Part shown: positions 49,190 to 57,587 of the stretch, in pieces
Position numbering within the stretch: position 1 is the first letter of the stretch
Layout of the letters: each line of letters begins with the position of its first letter
From: Prochlorococcus sp. AG-402-N08
GTDB lineage: Bacteria > Cyanobacteriota > Cyanobacteriia > PCC-6307 > Cyanobiaceae
Reading direction: 5' to 3'
NCBI GenBank assembly: GCA_003216535.1
Contig: QCIS01000004.1
Location: 1 to 64,000 of the forward strand
Length of the DNA: 64,000 nt
Notes under the pieces: generated by a model
What the model was told of the DNA's origin: nothing
Seen by the model: only the letters and a program-made list of their open reading frames with translations
Database searches by the model: none
Translations under genes and position numbers: made by a program

Positions 49190-50572
49190 TTGAAAGCATT
49201 GAATATTTTTTCTCTACTGAATAATGATATATTTTCAAATTCTCTTTTAATAAGTTTTTTGGGATTATTAATTATATTTTTTTTGTTGATTTTTGGGAGG
49301 AAATTTAAACTAGCCGTTCAACTTGAGAGATTTGGATTACCAATAGCAGTTATATCGGGAATTTTAGGTATATCTATAGGTCCATTTGGAGCGATACACT
49401 TTTTGCCAAAAGAAACAATTAATGTTTGGAGTAATTTTCCTACTCCTCTTTTATCATTAGTTTTCGCAACTTTAATGATGGGAAGACCTATTCCGAATAT
49501 AAATGGTTTAGTTAAACCAATTTTTAATCAATTTCTTTTAGCTCTTTCTCTAGGTTTCGGACAATTTTTTGTTGGAGGTATTGTTGTTAAATATTTTCTG
49601 CCTCCATCTATGGATGCAAATCCTTTAATGGGATGTTTAATAGAGGTCGGTTTTGAGGGTGGTCATGGAGCTGCATCAATAATCGGTGAAAGTTTTAATA
49701 AATTAGGTTTCCAAAATGGTTTAGATCTTGGCTTGGCTATGGCAACAATGGGTCTTTTATCCTCTTCAATATTGGGTAGCATATTTATCTTTCTTGGTAG
49801 AACTTTAGGTCTTTCAGATACTGAGGAAATTCTTGAACAGAAAGATATTCTAAAAGAAAAAAATAAGATAGGAATTTTTGCAGATTTAAGAATTTTTATA
49901 ATAAATCTTGGATTCTCCGGGTTGGCAATTTCTTTTGGTGTTTTGCTACTTAAATTTTTAAGGCATATTTCAAGTTCTTTTGGTGATTTTTCGAAGGAAA
50001 TTATTTTTTCACTTCCAGTATTCCCCTTTATACTTATAGGTTCGCTCCTTATTAGATATATTTTAGAGAAAACCAAAAATACAGAATTTATTTCAAATAT
50101 TCTGCAGAGGGAGATTGGTATTTTATCCACAGACTTATTGATTTTTACAGCTATGGCGAGTTTAAATATTGCAGTTGTTTTTGATAATTGGATACTTATT
50201 TTAGTGTTTACTATTTTTGGTTTATCTTGGAATTTAATCTGCATTGCTTATTTCGCATACTTTATTTTTGATGATTATTGGTTTGAAAAAAGTTTGATAG
50301 AGTTTGGAAATTCTACAGGTGTAGTAGCTTCTGGGTTACTTCTTTTAAGGCTTGCAGATCCTAAAAATATTTCTAAGACTTTACCAATTTTTACTTCAAA
50401 ACAGCTATTCGCTCAGTTAATTCTTTCTGGGGGACTATTTACAGTTCTTGCACCATTAATGATTTCTAAAATTGGGTTAGATTATTGGACAGAAATTTGT
50501 GCCCTAATTACATTCGCAATTCTTTTTATTGCATTTATATTTAATAAAGTAGAGATGAAAAAATTTCAATAA
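49190..50572 (+). CDS. gltS: GltS-like sodium/glutamate symporter
   Basis: This 460-residue membrane protein has about 12 hydrophobic helices and resembles GltS, which imports glutamate with Na+. The two re-entrant-type motifs are visible: EVGFEGGHGAASIIGESF (about 147-164) and a second one in the C-terminal half with EFGNSTGVVASGLLLLRLADP (about 368-388). Between them is a cytoplasmic loop with a charged stretch (about 215-228). Glutamate is the family substrate; another dicarboxylate or amino acid is possible. The start is TTG at 49190, and an internal start cannot be excluded. Confidence 0.8.
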   Translation: MKALNIFSLLNNDIFSNSLLISFLGLLIIFFLLIFGRKFKLAVQLERFGLPIAVISGILGISIGPFGAIHFLPKETINVWSNFPTPLLSLVFATLMMGRPIPNINGLVKPIFNQFLLALSLGFGQFFVGGIVVKYFLPPSMDANPLMGCLIEVGFEGGHGAASIIGESFNKLGFQNGLDLGLAMATMGLLSSSILGSIFIFLGRTLGLSDTEEILEQKDILKEKNKIGIFADLRIFIINLGFSGLAISFGVLLLKFLRHISSSFGDFSKEIIFSLPVFPFILIGSLLIRYILEKTKNTEFISNILQREIGILSTDLLIFTAMASLNIAVVFDNWILILVFTIFGLSWNLICIAYFAYFIFDDYWFEKSLIEFGNSTGVVASGLLLLRLADPKNISKTLPIFTSKQLFAQLILSGGLFTVLAPLMISKIGLDYWTEICALITFAILFIAFIFNKVEMKKFQ

Positions 50573-50608
50573 GAACACTAGAATGGTAAAAGCGTAAATT
50601 TTATTTTA

Positions 50609-50866
50609 ATGTCATTTACTCCTTACGATATTCCACCTCAAGAAAATAAAGGGAAGTGGTTTAGGAGTCATTTACTCGGAAGGGAAATCGAACTTGGTGA
50701 ATTGTATAGTCTTGGATCAAATGATTTAGATTTGCTTATGGCTGAGACTGCAGAAATTAGGAGCGATCTTGATTTTAAAGAAAAAAATATAGGCAAATTT
50801 AGGACTGCAGGATATTTCTTGGAGTTAGCAAGAATAATTGAGAAAAGGAAGTTGTTGGAAAGTTAA
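50609..50866 (+). CDS. Small conserved cyanobacterial protein, function unknown
   Basis: This 85-residue protein has no recognised domain. It starts MSFTPYDIPPQENKGKWFRSH and is mostly helical afterwards (LLGREIELGELYSLGSNDLDLLMAETAEI, then a basic helix ending LARIIEKRKLL). It is soluble and mildly acidic, and the pattern is consistent with a conserved picocyanobacterial protein. It lies 36 bp after gltS, and its stop shares TTAA (50863-50866) with the convergent GST-like gene. Confidence 0.65.
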   Translation: MSFTPYDIPPQENKGKWFRSHLLGREIELGELYSLGSNDLDLLMAETAEIRSDLDFKEKNIGKFRTAGYFLELARIIEKRKLLES

Positions 50867-51522
50867 TTAGATGGGAAATAATTCTTTCTAGAATTTGGTT
50901 CCCATAATTCGTATTTATACATTAAGGATTTAAATTCTTTATTTTTCTCAAATAAATCTAACCAGTTTTTTATTGAGGATTCAAAATAATTTGTTCTTTT
51001 TTGACTTTCACAAGCGATTCTAAATTGTCTTACAAAAGGCCAAATAGACCAATCAGCGATTGTGGGGTTATCTCCAAAAAAGTATTTGTTTTCTGCAAGA
51101 AGTCCGTTCCATCTCTTTATAAATTTATGCGCATTTGTGAAATGAAATTCTTCATCGCTATTCTTGTATCTTGTGGCATATTTAAATCGATCTAAATGAT
51201 ATTTGAATTCGTTATCGTTTTCGTTAATTATTTCAAAAATATCCTCCTTTTTGTTCTCAGGAAAATAAATTAATTTGATGTTTTTCTTTTCTGATTCTGA
51301 GAGAGCCCACAGGATGATTTCAAGACTTTCTTCAATAACTTCACTATTTTTTTTTATAAGTATTGGAACCGTTTTGGTCTTTGAATTATTTAAAAAATCT
51401 AGAGGTTTATTTTTTAAATCAATTTCTCTTATTTCTACTTTTATTTCGCAAATTAAAAGTGCCCATCTTGCACGAATTGCATATGGACATCTTCGAAATG
51501 AATATAAAATATCGTTTTTCAT
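50863..51522 (-). CDS. Glutathione S-transferase-like protein
   Basis: This 219-residue protein has an N-terminal thioredoxin-fold GST domain: ILYSFRRCPYAIRARWALLICEIKVEIREID (about 5-35), with a CPYA motif at Cys12, and the cis-Pro region TKTVPILI near 49-56, followed by EESLEIILWAL. The C-terminal helical domain (about 90-215) includes NPTIADWSIWPFVRQFR, matching GST helix 6 with its conserved Asp. Such proteins act in detoxification or redox chemistry with glutathione. The substrate is unknown. Its 3' end shares TTAA with the small plus-strand gene. Confidence 0.85.
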   Translation of the reverse strand: MKNDILYSFRRCPYAIRARWALLICEIKVEIREIDLKNKPLDFLNNSKTKTVPILIKKNSEVIEESLEIILWALSESEKKNIKLIYFPENKKEDIFEIINENDNEFKYHLDRFKYATRYKNSDEEFHFTNAHKFIKRWNGLLAENKYFFGDNPTIADWSIWPFVRQFRIACESQKRTNYFESSIKNWLDLFEKNKEFKSLMYKYELWEPNSRKNYFPSN

Positions 51523-51596
51523 ATTGTAAAAACTTTTAATTACCCTTATTCTTTGAGTATTATCTAAGTAGGAACAGTATTAATTTTACAACGCAA

Positions 51597-52139
51597 ATGT
51601 CGGGATATGTTTACCTTATTAGAGTAGGAGACCTTTATAGGATTGGGAAAACGGATAATCTTGAAAAGAAAATTAAGAAATTAAAGCCAGATGAATTATT
51701 AACATCAATTATGACAAAGGAGCCAGAAACTCTTGAAGCAAGATTATTAAGAAAATATAAGTCGCAAAGAATTCCTGAAACTGGTTATTTAAAGCTTTCT
51801 AAAAGACAAATTAGAGAATGTAAAAAGCAATTTGAATTAAAGGGTAGCTTACCTCACACTTTAGATGCTGAAGTTTCCATAACTCTTTTTGCATCTTTTT
51901 TATTGTTTTCATTAAGTTTCTTTATTTTCATTTATTTAAATTTTGGATTTGTAAAATCTATATCTTATTCTTTCGGAATGGCATCTCTACCAATGGTTAT
52001 ATTATTTATTACAGGTAGTTTTGGGGGATACTTTTCTGAAGATTTATCTCTTTTTTCATTGTTAACTAATCGAATAAAAGGTCTATTTATTGCAATTGCA
52101 ATGCTTTCAATGGCTTTCTTAATTTTCAATTTAGGTTAA
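51597..52139 (+). CDS. GIY-YIG-domain protein fused to membrane helices
   Basis: This 180-residue protein begins with a GIY-YIG nuclease-like module (residues 3-75): YVYLIRV for the GIY strand, YRIGKT for the YIG strand, and a Glu-containing helix ETLEARLLRKYK (44-55) followed by a TGYLKLSKR strand. The C-terminal part has three hydrophobic helices (about 95-116, 122-146, 160-178), which would anchor the domain to a membrane. Whether the nuclease is active is unclear: the Arg in GIY-YIG enzymes is not unambiguous here. I know of no characterised protein with this build. The 3' end shares TTAA with the convergent SDR gene. Confidence 0.65.
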   Translation: MSGYVYLIRVGDLYRIGKTDNLEKKIKKLKPDELLTSIMTKEPETLEARLLRKYKSQRIPETGYLKLSKRQIRECKKQFELKGSLPHTLDAEVSITLFASFLLFSLSFFIFIYLNFGFVKSISYSFGMASLPMVILFITGSFGGYFSEDLSLFSLLTNRIKGLFIAIAMLSMAFLIFNLG

Positions 52140-52843
52140 ATTTCATAATTACAATTTAAGGCAATTTCAAATGGAACTGATTGGGAAGGTAACTTCAGAA
52201 TAGTTGAGCATATTTCAGCAATATCTTCAGGTTGTGTCATGCTTGATTTGTCTAGGGAAGAAATATTTTGAGCCATTTCTGTATTAACCCAACTTGGGCA
52301 AATTGCTGAAACCCTTATATTTTTATCCCAACCTTTGTTTCTCATCGTTTGGCATAATCCCATCAAAGCAAACTTTGAAGAAGAATATGCGGCTAAATCA
52401 CCTTTGGATCTTTTCCCACTCATTGAAACTAAAACAATGATTCTTCCTCTGCCTGAGTTACATAAATGTTCCCAAGAAAGCCTACATAAATACCAAATTG
52501 CCAAAAAATTGATATTTAATGTATTTAAGATATCTTCTTCATCACTATCTTTGTATAAGAAAGGAACTTTTGATAATACTCCAGAACAATTTATTACTGA
52601 ATCAAATCCTCCAAATTCATCTACGGTATTTTTTATCCAATTTTCGGCTGTAATTTTTTTTAATGCATCATAGTGATTGATTATAATTCTCCCTTCTGGC
52701 CATTTATTTGGATCAATAGCGCTCCCTTTTAGTGATTCTAAATCTCTTATGCCAACACTAATTCTATTGCCTTCTTTTAATTCTTTATGTGCAATATTTA
52801 GTCCAATACCTCTACTGGCTCCACTTATTAGTATGGTTCTCAT
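52136..52843 (-). CDS. Short-chain dehydrogenase/reductase
   Basis: This 235-residue classical SDR has the NAD(P) motif GASRGIG (8-14), NCSGVL (about 85-90) in place of NNAG, the catalytic Ser140 and Tyr153-x-x-x-Lys157 (YSSSK), and a PSWVNTEM segment near 185. The substrate cannot be deduced. The first codon ATG at 52843 lies 7 bp from the lycopene cyclase stop on the same strand, so the two are probably cotranscribed. This raises, without proving, a carotenoid or pigment role. Confidence 0.85.
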   Translation of the reverse strand: MRTILISGASRGIGLNIAHKELKEGNRISVGIRDLESLKGSAIDPNKWPEGRIIINHYDALKKITAENWIKNTVDEFGGFDSVINCSGVLSKVPFLYKDSDEEDILNTLNINFLAIWYLCRLSWEHLCNSGRGRIIVLVSMSGKRSKGDLAAYSSSKFALMGLCQTMRNKGWDKNIRVSAICPSWVNTEMAQNISSLDKSSMTQPEDIAEICSTILKLPSQSVPFEIALNCNYEI

Positions 52844-52850
52844 TTTTAAA

Positions 52851-54134
52851 CTATATATTTGGAAATATTATCCTAAGTAACATTTTAAATTCTCTACCAT
52901 GCATAATCATAAGACCTTTCTTTACACTCCATGGAGCCTTTATAAACATTACCCACATCGCATATACAATCTCTCTTAAGGAAAGAGTATCAGTTAGAAA
53001 ACCATACCATTGATTTTTAGGTAGTTGGAAAAAACTGCCAAAAAATTCTCTCAATAGTTTCTCGTCAAACCTCATGAGTTTTTCTAATCCAAATTGGTAA
53101 AGTGATTTCTTCCTAATTAATTCTTTTGACCATAAAGTTTCCCAACCTTTTCTAGCAATATGATAGGTACTTAGATTTTTGTTTTTAATTGCTTCTGAGA
53201 CTGCCTTAGCTACAAGTGGAGCTCTTCTTAAAACATTACCAATTAAATATCCAGATGCAGGATGTACCATTGAAGCAGCACCACCATATCCCAGTATTTG
53301 TTGTTTGAAATCTGGTATTGGCATATTCATTGGTAAAAACAAACCAAGCTCTTCGTGTTGCATACTTGTAATAGATATATTTCGATAAGATAGCCTCTTC
53401 TCTAGTCTCTCTTTTAAGTTTTCCATTGTTAGAGGATTTACTAAACCAAGAGATGTTTCTTCAAGAAAATATTTCCCATTTCCCATATCCATGGCATAAA
53501 GAAAAGTGGGCGGTTCTTTTCTTTGCTCTTCATTAAGATGGTCATTTCTATAGTCCATTAATACAAACTGCCCTTTTTTTAAAGGAGGTTTACTGAAATT
53601 ACCCACTATCCCATAACAAGTTTGTACTGCTAAAGGACCACAAGATTTTAATTTAAGAAAAACAGGATCATATCCTGTTGCATCTACTACTAATCTTGCA
53701 GAATAAGTCTTGCCATCTTTTGTACTTACTGTACTTTTATATTTTTCATAATGTATATTGTTTGCAAATCCTTGATGCCATTTAATAAAAGACTTATTAC
53801 ATTCATTAAACCAAAAATTGTGGAGTTTCTCCTTATCAAATAGTCCATAATCTAGAGAATGCTCTGTGGCTTTGTTCTCGTCGTCTTGTTCTTCTAACGC
53901 GCCATGCCCAAAAAAACTTACAGTATTCTTCCATCTATATTCAAGTAAATCCTGAAGCCCAAGTTGATCAACTTCTTCCCCCCAAATACCATAAGTGTTT
54001 GGCCAAGGTTCATCTGGTCCATTTGGAGAAAGAACTTCAACATCTAATTTTTCCTTTCCCAAAGCTGATGCAATTGCCATGCCCGCAGGCCCTGCACCCA
54101 AAACAAGAACATCTGGCATGCTTTCTTTTGACAT
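52851..54134 (-). CDS. crtL: Lycopene cyclase (CrtL type; epsilon-type likely)
   Basis: This FAD/NAD(P)-dependent enzyme cyclises the ends of lycopene to form alpha- or beta-carotene rings. The 427-residue protein has the dinucleotide fold GAGPAG (13-18), the cyclase signature PWPNTYGIWGEE (43-54), and the later GYGGAASMVHPASGYLIGN (about 286-304). Prochlorococcus makes both alpha- and beta-carotene and is known to have two CrtL proteins, a beta-type and a bifunctional epsilon-type. I favour the epsilon-type here because I recall that gene lying close to pcbA in related strains, but the sequence alone does not settle it. An SDR gene follows by 7 bp. Confidence 0.85.
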   Translation of the reverse strand: MSKESMPDVLVLGAGPAGMAIASALGKEKLDVEVLSPNGPDEPWPNTYGIWGEEVDQLGLQDLLEYRWKNTVSFFGHGALEEQDDENKATEHSLDYGLFDKEKLHNFWFNECNKSFIKWHQGFANNIHYEKYKSTVSTKDGKTYSARLVVDATGYDPVFLKLKSCGPLAVQTCYGIVGNFSKPPLKKGQFVLMDYRNDHLNEEQRKEPPTFLYAMDMGNGKYFLEETSLGLVNPLTMENLKERLEKRLSYRNISITSMQHEELGLFLPMNMPIPDFKQQILGYGGAASMVHPASGYLIGNVLRRAPLVAKAVSEAIKNKNLSTYHIARKGWETLWSKELIRKKSLYQFGLEKLMRFDEKLLREFFGSFFQLPKNQWYGFLTDTLSLREIVYAMWVMFIKAPWSVKKGLMIMHGREFKMLLRIIFPNI

Positions 54135-54359
54135 TAAAGATAAATCTTATGATTAAAGAAATTTATGGAAAAAAGTATAATTTCTGCGATTGTGTTTTTA
54201 TATTCCATCCAATACTTGTAATGAGAGTAGATTAATAATAATCAAATTACTCAAATACTAGTGACTAAGTTTTCAGTGTTTTAACAATAATTTATAAGAT
54301 TACAAAATAAAAAAAACTTTATTTATTTTTTTATCATAAAAAAAAATATAGAAATTTAA

Positions 54360-55361
54360 ATGATTAAAAATAAAAATATTTTAATTACTGGAGGTAATTC
54401 AGGCATAGGTTTTTTTGCCATTATTAATTTACTGAAGACGGAAAATAATTTATATGTTGTAATAAAAAACGAATTAAGAAAGAAAGAATTTCTAAAAAAA
54501 ATTGAGAAATATTTTGATAAAAATTACCTTAGTAAATTTTTAAATATTATTGAAAATTGTGATCTTTCAGATCTAGAGAATATTAAAAAAATTAAAGATT
54601 ACTTTATTAGTAAAAAGATTTTTTTAGATGTAGTTGTTTTAAATGCAGGATTGCAATATACAGGCTCTTTTTACCCTAAAGTATCAAAACAAGGTATAGA
54701 ACTAACTTTTGCGGTAAATCATCTTTCACATTTTTACTTGGTAAATATCCTAAAAGATTTTGTAAGAGATAAAGAAGAATCTAGAATCATTATTACATCA
54801 TCAGATGTTCACGATCCCAAAAGTTCAGGTGGCAATATAGGAAAGAAAGCAGGACTTAATAACCTAGTTGATTTTAGAAAAAAAGTAGTTGGGCAATTTT
54901 TAAATTTTAATGCTGATGAAGCTTATAAAAATAGTAAGTTATGTAATATTTTGTTTGCTAAAGAACTTGAAAAAAAATTAAAAATGTCCTCTAGTAAAAT
55001 TTCTGTAATTACTTGGGCTCCTGGTCTAGTAATACCAAATGATGATTCAGGTTTTTTTAGATACAGTAAAAGTTTTAATCTCTTTGGATATTTAATTTTT
55101 TCTAAAGCTGCAAAAAATATTTTTGGAATTTCTGAAAGTTTAGAAAATGCTGGAAAGATACTTTCTCAGATAGTCCTTGATTCAAATTTAAATAATATTG
55201 GCTTCATACATTTAAGTAATAAACTTATATCTTTTAAAAAACATAAATTAGTTAAAAGTAATGTTAGTGAGGAAGCAAATAGTGCTGAGTTGGCCTCAAA
55301 ACTCTGGATTTTAAGTGAGGAGATTTGCGGATCATTTGGCTTTGTTACTTTCAATATTTAA
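54360..55361 (+). CDS. Divergent protochlorophyllide-reductase-like SDR (POR paralogue)
   Basis: This 333-residue protein resembles light-dependent POR, an SDR that reduces protochlorophyllide. Shared signatures are the Rossmann loop GGNSGIG (11-17), NAGLQYTG (95-102), TSSDVHDPKSSGGNIGKKA (146-164) and EAYKNSKLCNILFAKEL (187-203), with Tyr189, Lys193 and Cys195. The C-terminal ASKLWILSEEICG also matches POR. The key active-site cysteine of POR (Cys226 in Synechocystis numbering, in PGC) is replaced by Leu223 (APGLV). The gene is more AT-rich than its neighbours, with 225 bp of A/T-rich upstream DNA. Reductase activity on another pigment or an altered POR is possible. Confidence 0.72.
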   Translation: MIKNKNILITGGNSGIGFFAIINLLKTENNLYVVIKNELRKKEFLKKIEKYFDKNYLSKFLNIIENCDLSDLENIKKIKDYFISKKIFLDVVVLNAGLQYTGSFYPKVSKQGIELTFAVNHLSHFYLVNILKDFVRDKEESRIIITSSDVHDPKSSGGNIGKKAGLNNLVDFRKKVVGQFLNFNADEAYKNSKLCNILFAKELEKKLKMSSSKISVITWAPGLVIPNDDSGFFRYSKSFNLFGYLIFSKAAKNIFGISESLENAGKILSQIVLDSNLNNIGFIHLSNKLISFKKHKLVKSNVSEEANSAELASKLWILSEEICGSFGFVTFNI

Positions 55362-56369
55362 GGTTTGTGTTGGGAATGCAAACTCAATATTATTAACTGC
55401 GAATTCTTCAATTATTTTTAAATTTATAGATTGTTGAGCTTCCATCGCAGCAAGATAATTATTTGTTGGTATGTAATAAACAAGTTCGAAATTAAGACTG
55501 AAGTCGCCAAAATCTGTAAAATGACATCTATCAAAAGACGCATCTTTTGTCTCTTCAACTATTTTTTTTATTATTATTGGAATCAATTTCATAAGTTTTG
55601 GAGAGGTTTCATAAACAACTCCTAATTTATGCACTAACCTTCTTTTTTTCATTTGTGCGTAATTTGAAATTATTCCATTTGTAAGGGCGCTGTTGCTCAT
55701 TACTATTACTTCTCCATTGATACTTCTTATCCTTGAGGATCTTACTCCGACCCTCTCAACCATTCCTAGGACTCCATCAGATTTAATAAACTCACCTTTT
55801 TGAAAAGGTTTATCAAGCAAAATTGTTATGTATTCAAAGAACTCCTGAACTGGATCTTTCAAAGCTAATCCTGCTCCAATACCCCCTGCACTGAGTAAAG
55901 CCCAAATAGCAGTCATTTGAACACCTATATTTTGTAAGAAAAATATTGAACCAATAGTCCATGTTAATGCTTTTATTAAAGGAGTAAGTGAAGATATCAT
56001 TGAACTGATTGAGGAATCGTTAATTTTCGATGTCGATTCTGTTAAAGATTTGATTAAAACTTTGTTGAGAGCTTTTATAATGATTATCAATATAAATAAT
56101 TTTTTAATATTCAATAAGACTGAGATAAAAGTTATTTCATCAGCAAAAAAATAATCAATTGAAAAATAAAATGAGAGGAGAAAACCTATAGGTTTAATAA
56201 TTCCAGAGGCGACCTCAAAAATAAAATCATCAAAATTTGTTTTTGTACGTTTGGAGATCTTTTTGAAGAATATTTTTGAAAGTTTAGAAATTATTATCGA
56301 CAATAAAATGCCAATAAAAAAAATAGATATCGCCAGAAGGAAGTTTTCAGTAACTAATTTCATATTCAA
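55332..56369 (-). CDS. Mechanosensitive channel of the MscS family
   Basis: MscS channels open on membrane tension and release solutes on osmotic downshock. The 345-residue protein has about four to five hydrophobic helices (about 7-30, 55-75, 80-100, 125-170), the pore helix with Gly/Ala packing in LLSAGGIGAGLALKDPVQEFFEY (about 160-182), the beta domain GEFIKSDGVLGMVERVGVRSSRIRSINGEVIVMSN (about 193-227), and the C-terminal alpha/beta domain. Conductance and gating cannot be judged. The 3' end overlaps the convergent POR-like gene by 30 bp. It may act with the compatible-solute-like genes at 58.5-61 kb, but that is an inference. Confidence 0.88.
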   Translation of the reverse strand: MNMKLVTENFLLAISIFFIGILLSIIISKLSKIFFKKISKRTKTNFDDFIFEVASGIIKPIGFLLSFYFSIDYFFADEITFISVLLNIKKLFILIIIIKALNKVLIKSLTESTSKINDSSISSMISSLTPLIKALTWTIGSIFFLQNIGVQMTAIWALLSAGGIGAGLALKDPVQEFFEYITILLDKPFQKGEFIKSDGVLGMVERVGVRSSRIRSINGEVIVMSNSALTNGIISNYAQMKKRRLVHKLGVVYETSPKLMKLIPIIIKKIVEETKDASFDRCHFTDFGDFSLNFELVYYIPTNNYLAAMEAQQSINLKIIEEFAVNNIEFAFPTQTLNIESNKAK

Positions 56370-56441
56370 AAAAACTTTAAAAATTTATCTTTAATAAAAT
56401 TTTAAATTATCTCTAGATAACAAACCAGTCTTGATTTTTCT

Positions 56442-57011
56442 TTATCTAATAATTATATTTCTAATTTCTTTAAATTCTTTTCTATTGGCAGTTTTGCATA
56501 ATTCAAAAATTATTGATTCAGTAGTTGTTAAGATTGCTCCCTTCTGAATCATTCTCTGTAATGATATTTCATGATCTACCCTATTTCGACTGCTCATAGC
56601 ATCTGATACGAGAATAACTTCAAATCCTTTTTGTAAACAATCTAAGACTGTTTGTTGAATACAAATATGCGTTTCGATACCACAAACTATCAAATTTGTA
56701 ATTTTCTTATTTTTAAGTTCTTTTAAAAATTCTTGTATGTTAGCTAGGCTAAATTCCATTTTCTCAATTTTTGTAAATCCATTTTTAGGCAATAATTCAG
56801 ATATAGTTGCACCCAATTTGAATGGGTTCTGTTCAGATACAAAAATGTTTTCTTCTAAAATTTGGTAGGCATCTACAAGCTTTTTGATGTTTTTGGTTAT
56901 TGCATCCTTATTAAATATTGCTTTTATAATTTTTTCTTGAACATCTATGATTAGTAATGCATTCACTTTTGGTGATAGTTTTTCAGAAGATTTTTCATGC
57001 CCCTTCATCAT
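56442..57011 (-). CDS. Isochorismatase-family cysteine hydrolase
   Basis: This 189-residue protein has the catalytic triad of the isochorismatase/nicotinamidase family: Asp23 (LLIIDVQEKI), Lys84 (KIEKMEFS) and Cys117 (CGIETHICIQQT), with the cis-peptide loop VSDAMSSRNRVDHE (about 135-148) after them. Members include nicotinamidase, ureidosuccinate hydrolase and other amidases. This resembles the YcaC-like branch of unknown substrate. There is no evidence of siderophore synthesis next to it. It is divergent from the Fur-family gene, with 114 bp between starts containing the palindrome at 57101-57115. Confidence 0.85.
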   Translation of the reverse strand: MMKGHEKSSEKLSPKVNALLIIDVQEKIIKAIFNKDAITKNIKKLVDAYQILEENIFVSEQNPFKLGATISELLPKNGFTKIEKMEFSLANIQEFLKELKNKKITNLIVCGIETHICIQQTVLDCLQKGFEVILVSDAMSSRNRVDHEISLQRMIQKGAILTTTESIIFELCKTANRKEFKEIRNIIIR

Positions 57012-57100
57012 TTGTATTTCAAGATATATTCAACATAGTATTTTGAAGAACTTTAGTAAACATTTTAAATCAAAAAGTTGTTTTACTCTCATCTAGAGTT

Positions 57101-57115
57101 ATTATTGAGAATAAT
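57101..57115. promoter_or_regulatory. Perfect 6-3-6 palindrome, possible Fur-family operator
   Basis: ATTATTGAGAATAAT is a perfect inverted repeat (ATTATT / AATAAT around GAG). It lies 10 bp before the TTG start of the Fur-family gene and 90 bp before the isochorismatase-like start. The flanks GTT and CATGG extend the resemblance to half-sites in Fur boxes (GATAAT-type). Autoregulation is common in this family. AT-rich DNA gives short palindromes by chance, so this is only suggestive. Confidence 0.45.
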
Positions 57116-57125
57116 CATGGGTTAA

Positions 57126-57581
57126 TTGTTGTCGTTATCCTCTCAATACAATGTCATCACATCTCCTCTTGGCGACGGTTTACATAAAGATGGGAAGAGG
57201 TTAACTCCTCAGAGGCTTAAGGTTCTTAATTTATTTGAAAATATTGGTTCTGGAAAGCATCTTAGTGCTGAAGAGGTTCATGAAAAGTTAGTTAAATCAA
57301 GTGCCAAAGTTTCGCTTGCAACAATTTATAGAACTTTAAGACTTTTAGTACAAATGGGTTTGCTTCATGAATTGGAACTCAGTGAGGGCGGACACAGATA
57401 TGAGTTGCTCAGTAATGATACTCCTGATCATCATCATTTAATTTGTATTAGGTGTGGAAGAACAGAAGAATTCGAAAATGACGATGTTTTAGAAGCAGGC
57501 AAAGTTGCAGCAAAAATTAATGGGTTTAAACTAATTGAATCCTCTTTAAACGTTAGAGCTATATGTCCTAATTGCATTTAG
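57126..57581 (+). CDS. fur: Ferric uptake regulator-family transcription factor
   Basis: Fur-family proteins sense a metal (iron, zinc, manganese) or peroxide and repress uptake genes. The 151-residue protein has the winged-helix region with recognition helix SLATIYRTLRLLVQ (about 63-76), the metal-binding HHHLICIRCG (His102-104, Cys107, Cys110) and a C-terminal pair Cys147/Cys150 (CPNC). The two CxxC sites form the usual structural zinc. Which metal is sensed is not settled; Fur, Zur and PerR differ little here. The start is TTG at 57126 (TTG at 57129 is an alternative). A palindrome lies directly upstream. Confidence 0.88.
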   Translation: MLSLSSQYNVITSPLGDGLHKDGKRLTPQRLKVLNLFENIGSGKHLSAEEVHEKLVKSSAKVSLATIYRTLRLLVQMGLLHELELSEGGHRYELLSNDTPDHHHLICIRCGRTEEFENDDVLEAGKVAAKINGFKLIESSLNVRAICPNCI

Positions 57582-57587
57582 CATATT

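Noticed and set aside
49663-50244. 193-codon minus-strand frame opposite the GltS-like gene
   Set aside because: It is the reverse of a strongly patterned membrane protein and shows Ile/Lys/Ser-rich shadow composition. No family resemblance.
53999-54235. 78-codon plus-strand frame around the start of lycopene cyclase
   Set aside because: Most of it is antisense to the conserved FAD-binding region; the 28-codon remainder from the ATG near 54148 is too short and has no conserved look.
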